A program made the translations under genes and the position numbers. Below the pieces are notes generated by a model, which worked only from the letters and a program-made list of their open reading frames with translations, was not told the origin of the DNA and made no database searches. Below, piece after piece: positions 19,858 through 29,503 of a stretch of DNA of 64,000 bases; positions within the stretch are counted from its first letter, which is position 1; the number at the start of each line of letters is the position of its first letter. The DNA lies in NCBI GenBank assembly GCA_030684405.1, contig JAUXYA010000011.1:1-64000 (forward strand). The letters are read 5' to 3'. This DNA comes from Burkholderiales bacterium. GTDB lineage: Bacteria; Pseudomonadota; Gammaproteobacteria; Burkholderiales; SG8-41.

Positions 19858-21981
19858 TCAGGCAGCCGCCTGCCGCAGGCGCAATCTCTGCCAGAGATAA
19901 ATCGGCAAGCCAATGCCCAGGCCGATGAAATCACTCGCCCCCCCTGGATGCAGCAGGCTCAGGGCTGCACCAAACAGCACGACCCGTAGCGGCATGGCCA
20001 GGCGTCCACCAAACCAGCCCTCGGTCGATCCGGCAAGGAACCACACTCCGATAGCGCCAGATATCGTGGCCTGCAATATTCCCAACCAGGGCCCCTGCAT
20101 CAGCAATACCGGCGAGAAAAAGAACATGAAGGGCACAATGAAAGTGGCGAGCCCCATCTTCAGGGCCGTCCAGGACGTCTTCCAGGGATCGGCCTGCGCC
20201 ATGCCGGCCGCGGCAAACGATGCCAGGGCAACAGGCGGCGTGATGGCCGATACCACCGCAAAATAGAACACGAACATGTGCGCAACGAGTACGGGCACGC
20301 CAATTTTCGCCAGACCCGGAGCAATGACCGCAGCTGCAATGGCATAAGCCGCGGTGGTCGGCATGCCCATGCCCAGAACAAGCGCCACCATGGCTGCAAA
20401 CAGCATCGCCATAAGCTGGCTGGCTCCGGCGATCCCCAGAATAAGCTCGGAAAATCGTCCGCCAATGCCAGTCAGCGCAATTACCCCCACGATGATGCCC
20501 GCACAGGCACAGACCGCCACCAGCTGTACAGTATCCCGTGCCGCCAGATTCAACGCTTCCAGCGTGCGTTGCCATCCGAACAGCACGGCCGGGATAAGGA
20601 TGACCAATATGCTCAGTGACCAGGTTGCGATGTCCCCAAACGACTCCACCAAAGGCACCAGATACTGTAATGCCGCATACAGAACCGCACCACCCGCAAT
20701 CAGGGCCACGATACGCATCAGCAGCGCCGTGAATACCATGGTCACCGACCGCGGATCGATCGAGGCGTCTCCAGCGCCGATATCCCGAAACAGCCGGGAC
20801 AACCATCCGGCAATCAACGCGGCGATTATGCCCAACCCACCGGCGCGGAAGGGCGAGTAACCTTCGAGCAGGGCCCAGACAAAAATGATCAGCGGGGAGA
20901 ACAGGTAGAGCCGGGTCAGCATCAGCTTCAGCGGCGGCAGCTCATCACGCGACACGCCCCTCAGCCCCAGGCGTATCGCATGAAGATCCACATGTATCCA
21001 GCAGGCGATGTAGAACAGCACCGCGGGGATCACCGCGGCCAGGGCAATTTGACTGTAAGGAATCCCGGTGATTTCTGCCATCAGAAAAGCGCCGGCGCCA
21101 AGCACCGGGGGCGTTATCTGTCCACCCGTGGAAGATGTGGCCTCAATCGCCGCCGCGGTCGGCCGATCGTAACCAACCTTGCGCATCATCGGGATCGTCA
21201 CCATGCCGGAAGCGACAACATTGGCTACCGCCGATCCGGAGATCGATCCGAACATGATGCCCGAGGCCACGGCTGCCTTCGCCGGCCCGCCACGTGCCCA
21301 TCCGAACAGGGCATTGCACAGGTCGTTGATGTAGTCACCCACCTTGGAAACCTGCAGGAAGGCGGCGAAGGCCACGAACAGAATGATGTACGACGAGGAA
21401 ACCTGCGTCGTCACGCCAAAAACGCCGTATTCGCTGTAAATATAGGTAAAGAATCTGTCAACCGCAAAACCCTTGTGTTCCAATACGCCGGGCATCCAGG
21501 GGCCGACAAAACAATAAACAATGAATACACAGGCAATGATGGGCAATGCCAGACCGGAAGTGCGGCGGGTGAACTCGAGGATCAGAAAGGTACCAACCAC
21601 GCCGACTATGACATCACCGGTGGTGAACTGCGCACCGGCCCGGAACAGCAGCCCGTCGAGCTCGATTATGGTGTAGACCGTGCAGGCAATCGAAGCAGCA
21701 ACCAACAGCCAGTCGTACCAGGGCACGCCATTTTTGGCATAGCGCCGGATGGGCGCATAAAGGATCAGGCCGAGCGCAGTTCCCCAGCCCACGTGTATCG
21801 ACCGAAAAAGCAGTGGTTCGAGGGAATAGACGTTGAGGACAAACAGATGGAAAACCGTAAAGCCCACGCAAAAGACAGCGAGCAGAATGGCTTCCCAGCG
21901 AGTCAGCAAACGCTTGTTACCGCTGAATTCCTCTTCCGCCATCGGCGGCTTGATGACCTCTTCCGTAGCTTCAGCACTCAT
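19858..21981 (-). CDS. TRAP transporter permease, fused DctQM type
   Basis: A 707-residue inner-membrane protein in which the small and large TRAP membrane subunits are fused, as is usual with TAXI-type binding proteins. It is highly hydrophobic, with about sixteen or more predicted helices. The DctM-like signature region SGSAVANVVASGMVTIPMMRKVGYDRPTAAAIEA and the second-half equivalent GMGMPTTAAYAIAAAVIAPGL are clear. It imports an organic acid or similar solute using a cation gradient; the substrate cannot be told. The ATG at 21981 has GGAGGG 8 nt upstream; a TTG one codon earlier is in frame. A terminator hairpin separates it from the binding-protein gene upstream. Confidence 0.93.
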   Translation of the reverse strand: MSAEATEEVIKPPMAEEEFSGNKRLLTRWEAILLAVFCVGFTVFHLFVLNVYSLEPLLFRSIHVGWGTALGLILYAPIRRYAKNGVPWYDWLLVAASIACTVYTIIELDGLLFRAGAQFTTGDVIVGVVGTFLILEFTRRTSGLALPIIACVFIVYCFVGPWMPGVLEHKGFAVDRFFTYIYSEYGVFGVTTQVSSSYIILFVAFAAFLQVSKVGDYINDLCNALFGWARGGPAKAAVASGIMFGSISGSAVANVVASGMVTIPMMRKVGYDRPTAAAIEATSSTGGQITPPVLGAGAFLMAEITGIPYSQIALAAVIPAVLFYIACWIHVDLHAIRLGLRGVSRDELPPLKLMLTRLYLFSPLIIFVWALLEGYSPFRAGGLGIIAALIAGWLSRLFRDIGAGDASIDPRSVTMVFTALLMRIVALIAGGAVLYAALQYLVPLVESFGDIATWSLSILVILIPAVLFGWQRTLEALNLAARDTVQLVAVCACAGIIVGVIALTGIGGRFSELILGIAGASQLMAMLFAAMVALVLGMGMPTTAAYAIAAAVIAPGLAKIGVPVLVAHMFVFYFAVVSAITPPVALASFAAAGMAQADPWKTSWTALKMGLATFIVPFMFFFSPVLLMQGPWLGILQATISGAIGVWFLAGSTEGWFGGRLAMPLRVVLFGAALSLLHPGGASDFIGLGIGLPIYLWQRLRLRQAAA

Positions 21982-22000
21982 CAATCATTCCCTCCACCGC

Positions 22001-22034
22001 AAAAAAAACCGCACTGGGCTCTCGCGCAGTGCGG
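22001..22034 (-). terminator. Intra-operon terminator between TAXI binding protein and TRAP permease
   Basis: On the minus strand CCGCACTG (8 bp) pairs perfectly with CAGTGCGG around a 10-nt loop (22009-22034) and is followed by eight T. It lies between the two genes of one transport operon, so it probably lets the binding protein be made in excess of the permease, or stabilises the upstream mRNA 3' end (inference). Confidence 0.85.
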
Positions 22035-22051
22035 TGTTCCGGGATTCCCGT

Positions 22052-23056
22052 TCAGCCCTTGTATTCCGGCGGAATCAGGTGCTTCGGCACAGTGATGCCT
22101 TTTTCCCTGAAGTAGCGGATCGCGCCCGGATGGAATGGCAGGAAACCGTTACGGTTCCAGTTTTCGGTCAGCGTTTCCTTTGAGGCGGCATGTCCCTTGA
22201 TCATCTGCGGGTTGTTTTCCAGCACCGCTTTTACCACCGCATAGACCAGATCTTCCGCGACGTCCTTGTTGGCAATTGCGAAATTGTAAAGCCCGACTGT
22301 TTTGTGATCTTCCGTCAAGGATTTGTAGGTTCCCTTGGGAATCACGGAATCCGAGAGCTCAGGCATCGCGGCCTTGAGTTTCTTGATCTCGTCGGCAGTG
22401 AATGTGAAGAAGCGCACCTTATTGGTGGTTTCCAGCTCCGAGAAAATCGGAATCGGTACGCCAGCACAGAACGGGAATGCGTCTATCAGCCCATCCTGGA
22501 GCCCGGCACCCATGTCGGAGGCTTGGCCGTTCTGGATGGTTGTGTTGATACCCAGCGCCTTGAACATCAGCGGGAAATAGGTGCCGCAGGTTCCGGCGCG
22601 GGGTCCGATGCCGGACTTCTTGCCAGCAAGATCAGCAACCGACTTGACCGGATTCTTCTCCAGAGTGACAAAGTGGAATGGTGTGTCATACATCGGAAAC
22701 ATCGCGCGGATGTTGCGATACTGCTTACCCTGCGTCCACGCGGCCTTGCCTTCCCAAGCCTGCAAGGCGATGCCCATCGTCGTCATGCCGAAATCAATCT
22801 GCTTGGATTCGGCCAGGATGATGTTCTGGTTGGGCCCCTGTGTCTGCTGAGTGCTAATGTTAGTGCCGAGCTTTTCGTTGACCAGGCTGGCCCAGACTTG
22901 CCCGTAAACGAAATAGAGCCCGCCAACCGATGCGGTACCGAGTGTCAGGTTTTTCGGCCAGTTGGGATTGGGTTTCGCCTGCGCAAGAACGCCGGTGGCC
23001 ACGGACATGCCGATGGTCGCGGCGAGCGCGAACTTCACTAACTGTGCAAGTTTCAT
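22052..23056 (-). CDS. TAXI-family TRAP transporter solute-binding protein
   Basis: A 334-residue periplasmic protein with a signal peptide (cleavage near VLAQA, about residue 26). The TAXI family N-terminus NLTLGTASVGGLYFVYGQVWASLVN is clear, followed by a QGPNQNIILAESKQIDFGMT segment. It delivers its ligand to the fused permease encoded next. Members are associated with glutamate, alpha-ketoglutarate or related acids in a few studied cases, but the ligand here is unknown. GAGGA lies about 8 nt before the ATG. Confidence 0.93.
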   Translation of the reverse strand: MKLAQLVKFALAATIGMSVATGVLAQAKPNPNWPKNLTLGTASVGGLYFVYGQVWASLVNEKLGTNISTQQTQGPNQNIILAESKQIDFGMTTMGIALQAWEGKAAWTQGKQYRNIRAMFPMYDTPFHFVTLEKNPVKSVADLAGKKSGIGPRAGTCGTYFPLMFKALGINTTIQNGQASDMGAGLQDGLIDAFPFCAGVPIPIFSELETTNKVRFFTFTADEIKKLKAAMPELSDSVIPKGTYKSLTEDHKTVGLYNFAIANKDVAEDLVYAVVKAVLENNPQMIKGHAASKETLTENWNRNGFLPFHPGAIRYFREKGITVPKHLIPPEYKG

Positions 23057-23148
23057 TGTTTTTTTCCTCGCTTAGGGTCGTTAAGGGATACAGGATGCGC
23101 AACTGCCGGCGGCGAAGCGTTATTCTCATCCTGTGGACCAGCGAAGCC

Positions 23149-23177
23149 AGATTAACAAAGCATCCCGGATTTGGCAA
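23149..23177 (-). promoter_or_regulatory. Candidate sigma-70 promoter of the TAXI-TRAP operon
   Basis: On the minus strand TTGCCA (5 of 6 match to consensus), a 17-bp spacer and TAATCT, about 90 bp upstream of the binding-protein start. The -10 match is weak (3 of 6), so this is only a candidate. Confidence 0.35.
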
Positions 23178-23233
23178 ACCGGCGCGGCGCTCAAATGCCC
23201 ATGTCAGGAGCCGGCAACACTTGGGGGCAAACC

Positions 23234-24556
23234 TCAATCCGGATGCCATATCGGCAAATAGCCCTCCCTCCCACTGGGAACCCGAAAGTGCACGTCGATA
23301 CCCAGTCCGGGCACTGCCGCCAGTTGCCCGTCCAGATACAGGAACGGCAGTCGCTCACGCATCCACGGCGGGCAGTTGGCCTCCTGCAGCAGCTTGCGCA
23401 CCGCCCTGAGCCTGCCGCCAGGCGCCAGCCGCAGGGCTTCTCCACCCTGTCGCGAACAGACCCTAAACCCGAGGCCGCGAATCAACTGCCCGTCGATGCC
23501 TCCTTCTGTGGAGCGCACCAGCCGCAGACTCCCTCCCAGAGGCTTCAGCCGGAGCACGCCGCGGCCATACCATTGCAACTCCAGGGGCCGGTCTGGTGCA
23601 GGCACTGGCTTGACGATGTACAGGACATCCCTGAATCGCCGCAAATCCGATTCGTCCAAGCGCATGCTGACAGCGGCATCGCGACCCGCTGTCAGCGCCT
23701 GTCTCAGCAACTCTTCCAGACGGTCCGCATCGGGCATCGGCAGCCCGTTGCCACGCAGAAAAAGGCGCAATGCATTTCGGGCACGATACGGCTCAAGCAC
23801 ACGCAGGGGCAGCAGGTCCAGCTGCCCCTGCGGCAGGTCTCCACCCAGATCAATCAGCGCCAGCGCATCCTGCAGATCCGCGGCTTCCGCCTGAAGCCGC
23901 GCCGCCCGCGCCAGGACGGCCTTGGCCCCCGCCCGCCTCTCCTCAATCAGCGGCAGCACATCGTGACGCAGGAGATTGCGCATGTAATGGCGATCTTCGT
24001 TGCTGTCGTCCTCCACCCACTGAAGCCCGTGGCGACTGGCATATTCCGCAATCGCTTTACGCGACATATCGAGCAGCGGACGCAATACGGCCGGGGCATG
24101 CGGTCCGCCCGGCCTGAATGCAGGCATTGCCGCGAGGCCGCGGGGGCCAGCGCCGCGAAACAGCTGCAGCAGGACAGTCTCCGCCTGGTCATCGCGATTG
24201 TGTGCCAGCACCACAATATCGGCACCGCTGGCGGCAAAGGCCGCATGACGCGCGGATCTTGCCGCAGCTTCTGTACTGTTGCCTCTCTTAACCACTACTT
24301 TGACCACCCGCAGACGTATGCCCAATATCCGGCACCAGCGGCGACAGAACGTCGCCCAGCCGGCAGCCCGCGGACTGAGCTGGTGATTGACATGGAGTGC
24401 CGAGATCCGGCGCGGTGACAGGCGCAATCCTCGCACCAGCAGGTGCAGCAGCACCACGGAATCGATGCCGCCGCTGAGGCCGACCACCAGACGCGCATCG
24501 GGCGGCACGTGTTCACGCAGACGAGCGCGCACCCGGGCGGCCAGATCCTGCTTCAC
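23234..24556 (-). CDS. tilS: tRNA(Ile)-lysidine synthetase
   Basis: A 440-residue N-type ATP pyrophosphatase that converts C34 of the CAU-anticodon tRNA-Ile to lysidine, so it reads AUA. The PP-loop SGGIDS lies at about residues 28-33. A central TilS substrate-binding domain and a C-terminal TilS_C domain (about 360-435, LRLAPGGRLRAVRKLLQEANCPPWMR) follow. The start is a GTG at 24556, 27 bp after accA; accA-tilS is the common order in this class. Confidence 0.95.
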   Translation of the reverse strand: MKQDLAARVRARLREHVPPDARLVVGLSGGIDSVVLLHLLVRGLRLSPRRISALHVNHQLSPRAAGWATFCRRWCRILGIRLRVVKVVVKRGNSTEAAARSARHAAFAASGADIVVLAHNRDDQAETVLLQLFRGAGPRGLAAMPAFRPGGPHAPAVLRPLLDMSRKAIAEYASRHGLQWVEDDSNEDRHYMRNLLRHDVLPLIEERRAGAKAVLARAARLQAEAADLQDALALIDLGGDLPQGQLDLLPLRVLEPYRARNALRLFLRGNGLPMPDADRLEELLRQALTAGRDAAVSMRLDESDLRRFRDVLYIVKPVPAPDRPLELQWYGRGVLRLKPLGGSLRLVRSTEGGIDGQLIRGLGFRVCSRQGGEALRLAPGGRLRAVRKLLQEANCPPWMRERLPFLYLDGQLAAVPGLGIDVHFRVPSGREGYLPIWHPD

Positions 24557-24583
24557 GCCGCAACCGCCACTACGGGTCCGGGA

Positions 24584-25552
24584 TCAGCGGCTTTCCACTT
24601 CCCTGAACTGGCCATAACCCATCAGCCTTTCAAAGCGCGCTTCGGTCAGTTTATCGACTGGCGTGTCACGCAGCTGCCGCCAACTGTCCTGGAGCGCCTT
24701 TTTGAGGGACTGCATCATTGCCGCGTGATCGCGGTGGGCGCCGCCAAGCGGCTCGCCGACAACCTTGTCAACAAGCCCCAGCGCCTTCAGCCTGGGAGCG
24801 GTAATCCCCAGTGTTTCCGCCGCATCAGCCGCGCGCTCCGCACTTTTCCAGAGTATCGAAGCGCAACCTTCCGGCGAGATCACCGAATACGTTGAATACT
24901 GCAGCATCAGCGTGACGTCGCCCACGGCTACCGCCAGAGCACCGCCCGAGCCTCCCTCGCCGATAACCGTGCATATAACCGGCGTTTTCAGTGCGGCCAT
25001 CACGTACAGGTTGCGCCCGATGGCTTCCGACTGTCCGCGTTCCTCCGCGCCGACACCGGGATAAGCGCCAGGCGTGTCAATAAAAGTGAAAACCGGTACT
25101 CCGAATTTTTCGGCCAGCTTCATCAGGCGCAATGCCTTGCGATAGCCTTCAGGACGCGGCATGCCGAAATTCCGGAGTATCTTTTCCTTGGTATCGCGCC
25201 CTTTCTGGTGACCAATCACCACCACCGTCTGGCCGCCAAAACGCGCAAGGCCGCAGACAATTGCAGGATCATCGGCGTAGGTCCGGTCGCCGTGCATTTC
25301 TTCAAAATCAGTGAACAGGCCGTTGATGTAATCAAGGGTATAGGGGCGCTGGGGATGGCGGGCCACCTGGGCGATCTGCCATGACGTCAGTTTTGAATAG
25401 ATGTCCTTGGTAAGCGCCTGGCTTTTTTTCTGCAAGCGCGCGATTTCCTCGGAAATATCCAGCGCTGAGTCGTCCTGCACGAAACGCAACTCTTCGATCT
25501 TGGCCTCCAGATCGGCGATCGGCTGCTCGAATTCAAGAAAGGTCGTTTTCAT
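24584..25552 (-). CDS. accA: Acetyl-CoA carboxylase carboxyltransferase, alpha subunit
   Basis: A 322-residue subunit of the carboxyltransferase that forms malonyl-CoA, the first step of fatty-acid synthesis, acting with AccD. The family start [19 protein letters not shown] lies at the ATG at 25552; a longer reading frame to 25630 would overlap the next gene upstream. Crotonase-fold signatures [34 protein letters not shown] and [10 protein letters not shown] are intact. Confidence 0.97.
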   Translation of the reverse strand: MKTTFLEFEQPIADLEAKIEELRFVQDDSALDISEEIARLQKKSQALTKDIYSKLTSWQIAQVARHPQRPYTLDYINGLFTDFEEMHGDRTYADDPAIVCGLARFGGQTVVVIGHQKGRDTKEKILRNFGMPRPEGYRKALRLMKLAEKFGVPVFTFIDTPGAYPGVGAEERGQSEAIGRNLYVMAALKTPVICTVIGEGGSGGALAVAVGDVTLMLQYSTYSVISPEGCASILWKSAERAADAAETLGITAPRLKALGLVDKVVGEPLGGAHRDHAAMMQSLKKALQDSWRQLRDTPVDKLTEARFERLMGYGQFREVESR

Positions 25553-25595
25553 GGGGGCGAATAATACAGGATGCTCTTGCAGCCAGCGGCCACCT

Positions 25596-26450
25596 TCAGG
25601 GTCCCAGATGCCGCGCAAAAAACGCATCAACCCTTTTCAGGGTGTCCTGCATCGCCGCACGGTTGGGTTCATGGCTTTGCTTGGTCCTGCCCGGATCATC
25701 GTAGGAATGCTGCGCGCCGTCGTACCAGTAGAACTCGATCTCCGCCCCCCGCAGCTTGAGCACCTCGGCAAAGCTGCGGCACAGCGTCGGCGACACCTCA
25801 TCGTCGTTTTCGGCCACAGCGATCATCAGCGGCGCATACGGCTTGTAGTCGGGCTGCTTCGACTGGACACGGCAACTCGGATAGATCGCGACCGCGGCAC
25901 GAAATCCGCTCTGGATCGATGGATCAGCCAGGCCCGGTGGTCGCGGCCCCATCGCGGACAAAACCGTCATGCCGCCGTTAGACCAACCGAGCACTCCGAT
26001 GCGCTTGGCGTCCACATCGCTGCGCGTTCGCAGGTAGGCGAGCGCACCGTACGCATCAAGCGGCCTCACGGTCTGCTCGCTGACTTCCGGCGGGCGGCTG
26101 TCGTACGAATGCCTGCCAAAACCGTCGCCATGGCCACGCGGACCAAAACTGTCAACGAGGATGGCCAGATAGCCGCGTTCGGCCAGAAAACGCCCCCACA
26201 TCCTGTGACGCAGGGTGAGCGCGTCGGCATCGTGCTGGCCGCGCTTGAGCGAGGAATACGGGCCGGAGCGACCATGCAACATCACCACGGCTGGATGCGG
26301 GCCGGGCTTCTGTGGCAGGAATGCATAACCCGTGAGCTGCGTGCGCCCATCGTTGCTGATGAACTGCACCGTCTCCGGAACCGCCGCAAAGGTAGACCCG
26401 CAAACACAAAGCCACATGGCAAACACCGCGCGCCTCAAGCTCCCGCACAT
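25596..26450 (-). CDS. Secreted dienelactone-hydrolase-family alpha/beta hydrolase
   Basis: A 284-residue protein with an N-terminal signal peptide (cleavage near TFAA, about residue 23) and an alpha/beta-hydrolase fold. The nucleophile elbow is GWSNGG, so the nucleophile is Ser rather than the Cys of true dienelactone hydrolases. [10 protein letters not shown] forms the oxyanion-side loop, and the catalytic Asp and His probably lie in ENDDEVSP and GAQHSYDD. Periplasmic. The substrate is unknown; carboxylester or peptide-ester cleavage is likely from the fold. It sits between the channel gene (37 bp upstream) and accA (43 bp downstream). Confidence 0.82.
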   Translation of the reverse strand: MCGSLRRAVFAMWLCVCGSTFAAVPETVQFISNDGRTQLTGYAFLPQKPGPHPAVVMLHGRSGPYSSLKRGQHDADALTLRHRMWGRFLAERGYLAILVDSFGPRGHGDGFGRHSYDSRPPEVSEQTVRPLDAYGALAYLRTRSDVDAKRIGVLGWSNGGMTVLSAMGPRPPGLADPSIQSGFRAAVAIYPSCRVQSKQPDYKPYAPLMIAVAENDDEVSPTLCRSFAEVLKLRGAEIEFYWYDGAQHSYDDPGRTKQSHEPNRAAMQDTLKRVDAFFARHLGP

Positions 26451-26487
26451 TGGACACCCCCTTCAAGCACGTCTCTGTCGCAGAATA

Positions 26488-28089
26488 TCAATGCAGTCCG
26501 AAAAACTCGCGGATGCGGCCCAGTATTTCGCCGTGCCGCCGCGACACTTCCGAAGCCCTGCTCTCGGCATCGAGGGCCTGGCGCACAGTCTGCAGCTCGA
26601 CTTCGCGCATGGCGAGTATGCGCGAAACATCTTCGGCGATCTGCGGTCGAGCACGAATGATGTCCTCGAATGCGGCGCGGTCGAGGCGATAACATTTGAC
26701 GTCACCCCGCGCGATGACAGTAGCGCTGCGGCGCTCGCCCAGCATCATGCCGCGCTCGCCGAACACCGTGCCCTCATGCAGGCTTGACACCGGATGCGAG
26801 CCCTTCGCATCCTCGAAAACCACCTGCGCTTCGCCCTCAGCCAGCACATACAGCCAATGCGCTTCCGCGCCTTGGCGCGTCATCACCTCACCGGGCGCGA
26901 ACGGTGTGGGCACCAGTGCTTCGGCCACCCGGCGCAGTTCGTCCGGCTGGAGATGGGCGAAAATATCGACATGCTGCAGAGTTTTCAGCCGTCCCCCCAG
27001 TTCCTTCGCCTGCCCGGCCTGCTGCTGTGTCTCCCCTTCCTCGATCATGTGCACGGAGTACTGCGGAGCCGCAATGGCCAGCCCACTGCGCTGCAGCCCC
27101 GCCAGAAGGTGCACCCTAACCTCGGAATCTGTCGAATCGTCGCGCCCGGAATCGGTGAGCCAGTAGCGCACCGCGTAGCGTGCCCGCCCCGCCTCGAGCG
27201 CCATCAGAACGCACTGCGGCGGCGGATCGGTCGCCATGCAGACAATCGCCGAGCGGAGCAGCGACTCCTGTGCCACGGCAATCACCCGCGACGGCGGCAC
27301 TGAATAGTCAACGTCGAACCACACCCAGCGGCGCACTGCGGCCGGACCGCCGCTGCGGTGCCCCAGTACCGTGAATTTGCTTTTCATCAACTGGCCGTTA
27401 GGAACCACCACGGTTTCCCAGTTGTTGGTCTCGATAGACACCGAGCGCCAGCGAATGTCCGACACGCGGCCGGTGACATCGTCGACGCGCACCCAGTCGC
27501 CGACTTCCAGCGAGTCGTCGAGCTGGATGGCCAACCCGCCAAGGATGTTGCCAAGCGTGTCCTGCATCGAGAAGGCGATCACTGCGGTGATCACTGCCGA
27601 GGTGGTGACGATCTGCGACAGGTCGAGGCCTGCGTAACGCAGGCGCACCAGGCCCCAGACAATATAAGCAACGATTACCAGGACGTCCTCAAGGATGCGC
27701 GGCGACTGCAGTCGCAGCGCCGGCAACAGCAGGCGGAACAACACCAGTCCACAGAGGCGTATCAATGCGACCCCGGCCATGATCACGAAGGCCTCGCGCA
27801 GCACATCGCCCGCGAGACCGAGTTCGAAACCGCTCAGCAGTGCAATCGCCACCTGTCCCGCCAGCGCCAGCGCGTAGAACACCGCAGTGTGGTACAGCGT
27901 GCTGCGATCACCGGGACGCAGCAGCCAGAACAGCAGTGCCAGCGCCGCAAATATCGCCGCCAGCTCGGTGAAACCTGCGTCATGCAGGTGCTGCAGAGTG
28001 CCTCGGGAATTCATCGGAGAGTTTTCCATGATGGACTGCGTTCGGACAACAGTTCCATTTTCCACGGAGATTGACAGTGGAATCGCCAT
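26488..28089 (-). CDS. MscS-type channel with C-terminal cyclic-nucleotide-binding domain
   Basis: A 533-residue inner-membrane protein. About four hydrophobic segments (about 43-58, 68-88, 101-124, 134-150) precede the pore helix and MscS beta domain with FSMQDTLGNILGGLAIQLDDSLEVGDWV (173-200). The C-terminal CAP-ED domain (about 370-490) has an intact phosphate-binding cassette, FGERGMMLGERRSATV (443-458). This architecture resembles bacterial cyclic-nucleotide-gated MscS homologues (bCNG), which are gated by cAMP and respond poorly to tension. The start is uncertain: the ATG at 28089 has no Shine-Dalgarno and lies just after an AT-rich palindrome, and ATGs at 28029 or 28014 are alternatives. 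Confidence 0.88.
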   Translation of the reverse strand: MAIPLSISVENGTVVRTQSIMENSPMNSRGTLQHLHDAGFTELAAIFAALALLFWLLRPGDRSTLYHTAVFYALALAGQVAIALLSGFELGLAGDVLREAFVIMAGVALIRLCGLVLFRLLLPALRLQSPRILEDVLVIVAYIVWGLVRLRYAGLDLSQIVTTSAVITAVIAFSMQDTLGNILGGLAIQLDDSLEVGDWVRVDDVTGRVSDIRWRSVSIETNNWETVVVPNGQLMKSKFTVLGHRSGGPAAVRRWVWFDVDYSVPPSRVIAVAQESLLRSAIVCMATDPPPQCVLMALEAGRARYAVRYWLTDSGRDDSTDSEVRVHLLAGLQRSGLAIAAPQYSVHMIEEGETQQQAGQAKELGGRLKTLQHVDIFAHLQPDELRRVAEALVPTPFAPGEVMTRQGAEAHWLYVLAEGEAQVVFEDAKGSHPVSSLHEGTVFGERGMMLGERRSATVIARGDVKCYRLDRAAFEDIIRARPQIAEDVSRILAMREVELQTVRQALDAESRASEVSRRHGEILGRIREFFGLH

Positions 28090-28096
28090 ATTTTTA

Positions 28097-28122
28097 CAAA
28101 TAATTGATTTTAATCAATTATT
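28097..28122. repeat. AT-rich palindrome upstream of the MscS-like gene
   Basis: AATAATTGATT (28099-28109) is mirrored by AATCAATTATT (28112-28122), an 11-bp perfect inverted repeat with a 2-nt centre. It lies about 10 bp before the channel gene's first ATG and 52 bp after the MFS stop. Its half-site AATTGATTTTA recurs at 5630-5670 and 10412-10440. Possible operator, terminator stem or repeat element. Confidence 0.55.
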
Positions 28123-28173
28123 TAACGCCCAAAAAGAACCGGAGGGAAGAAATGCAGGTAACCCCGGGCAGGC

Positions 28174-29346
28174 TCAGGTCGAAGGTGGCTTGGCAACAGC
28201 AGCATCACGACGCATGAGTTCGGCAGCCGCCGCCAGCAACGCCGCATCGAGCCAGAACACCGGCACCATTCCCAGCGCCGTGCTGAGCGTGCCGAACACG
28301 AAGGGCACCAGAACTTCGGTGCCCTTGTTAACCATCTGGCGCAGTCCCATGGCCTCACCGGAGCGTCCAGTCGGCGCCCGGTTGTAGGCCAGCAGCATGG
28401 ACAGCGGACTGCCGCAGCCCAGCCCGAGACCGAGGACGAAGGAAATGGCCAGCAAGGCCGCGAAGCTCGTCACAAACGGAAACACCAGACATACACCGGC
28501 GGCCAGTAGCAGCGACGCCGCGAGCACGCGCTCCTCGCTGGAACGTTTGACCAGGTGCGGCATTACTGCCCTCACGACCAGCAGCGCAAGGCCGAACGCC
28601 CCCAGGATCAGGCCGATTTCGGAGGCGCTGAGGCCGATTCTGTGGCCATAAATCGGCAACAACAGGCTGTAGAGCTCCAGCCCCGTCTCGATAATGCCTG
28701 CAGTGATCAGCGCGCGGCGCAATGGCCGATTGCGTACCAGATCACCAATGCGGTGTTTTGCCTTATCCGCCTTGCTCGTCGCCGGGGGGCGTGTTCTGGG
28801 CAGCCAACCGGCCCATAAGGCAAGCAACAGCACGGGTACGACCGGCATGGCGGCCATCACCGCGAAGGTCATCCGGTGGCCGACCGCATCGATCAGGAAG
28901 CCCGCCGATGTCGGCCCCAGCAGCGCGGTGACACCGATGCCAAGGCTGAACCAGCTGTAATTGCGTGTCCGCGCCAGGCCCTCGCCGAGCGTGCCGATCA
29001 GGTGCTGCACGGCCACTGTGTAGAAAATGTAGCAGCCGCCGATCAGTCCTGCTGAAACATAGAGCACCTCGAGACGCGGAAAGGCAAACGGCAACAGCAG
29101 TCCGAGCAGCAGCCCCATCGAGCCGAGGAACATCGGCAGGCGGAAACCGATACGATCGGAAACCTGTCCTGCAAACACGGAGAGTAGCAGGGGAAACAAC
29201 GCATAGGTCGAGAACAGCATGCCCACGAAAAACTCGTTCGCGCCCATGTCGAGCGCCGTGAGCGACATCAGCACCTTGCTGCCCTTGTAAGCCGTGTGCG
29301 TGAGCACACTCAGCAATACGATGCGAAATATGGGCGCCAGCGTCAT
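28174..29346 (-). CDS. MFS transporter
   Basis: A 390-residue polytopic protein with about twelve predicted helices in two halves of six, joined by a basic cytoplasmic loop (TSKADKAKHRIGDLVRNRP). The MFS loop 2-3 motif appears as GQVSDRIGFRLPM (canonical GxxxDRxGrr). Probably an exporter or facilitator; the substrate is unknown. It is divergent from the DUF1932 dehydrogenase gene and followed on the same strand by the MscS-like channel. Confidence 0.88.
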   Translation of the reverse strand: MTLAPIFRIVLLSVLTHTAYKGSKVLMSLTALDMGANEFFVGMLFSTYALFPLLLSVFAGQVSDRIGFRLPMFLGSMGLLLGLLLPFAFPRLEVLYVSAGLIGGCYIFYTVAVQHLIGTLGEGLARTRNYSWFSLGIGVTALLGPTSAGFLIDAVGHRMTFAVMAAMPVVPVLLLALWAGWLPRTRPPATSKADKAKHRIGDLVRNRPLRRALITAGIIETGLELYSLLLPIYGHRIGLSASEIGLILGAFGLALLVVRAVMPHLVKRSSEERVLAASLLLAAGVCLVFPFVTSFAALLAISFVLGLGLGCGSPLSMLLAYNRAPTGRSGEAMGLRQMVNKGTEVLVPFVFGTLSTALGMVPVFWLDAALLAAAAELMRRDAAVAKPPST

Positions 29347-29425
29347 TTCATTCCGGGGCCGGCGTGCGCTGTCGATGCAGGCCGCTGGCGGATATGGGAA
29401 TCCGCATCAATGACAAAAAATTTTC

Positions 29426-29455
29426 TTGTTGAATTGGAGGGGCTGACGTTATTTT
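29426..29455 (+). promoter_or_regulatory. Candidate promoter in the divergent MFS/dehydrogenase intergenic region
   Basis: TTGTTG (29426-29431), an 18-bp spacer and TATTTT (29450-29455), about 50 bp upstream of the plus-strand gene. Just downstream (29461-29479) the 9-mer ATCATCCAC occurs twice with one base between, which could be an operator. Weak evidence. Confidence 0.3.
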
Positions 29456-29503
29456 ATCGCATCATCCACGATCATCCACCTTTAAGAAGCGGACAGAACA
29501 GCC

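Noticed and set aside
29461-29480. Short direct repeat considered as a CRISPR remnant
   Set aside because: Only two 9-bp units with a 1-bp gap and no cas genes anywhere in the window.
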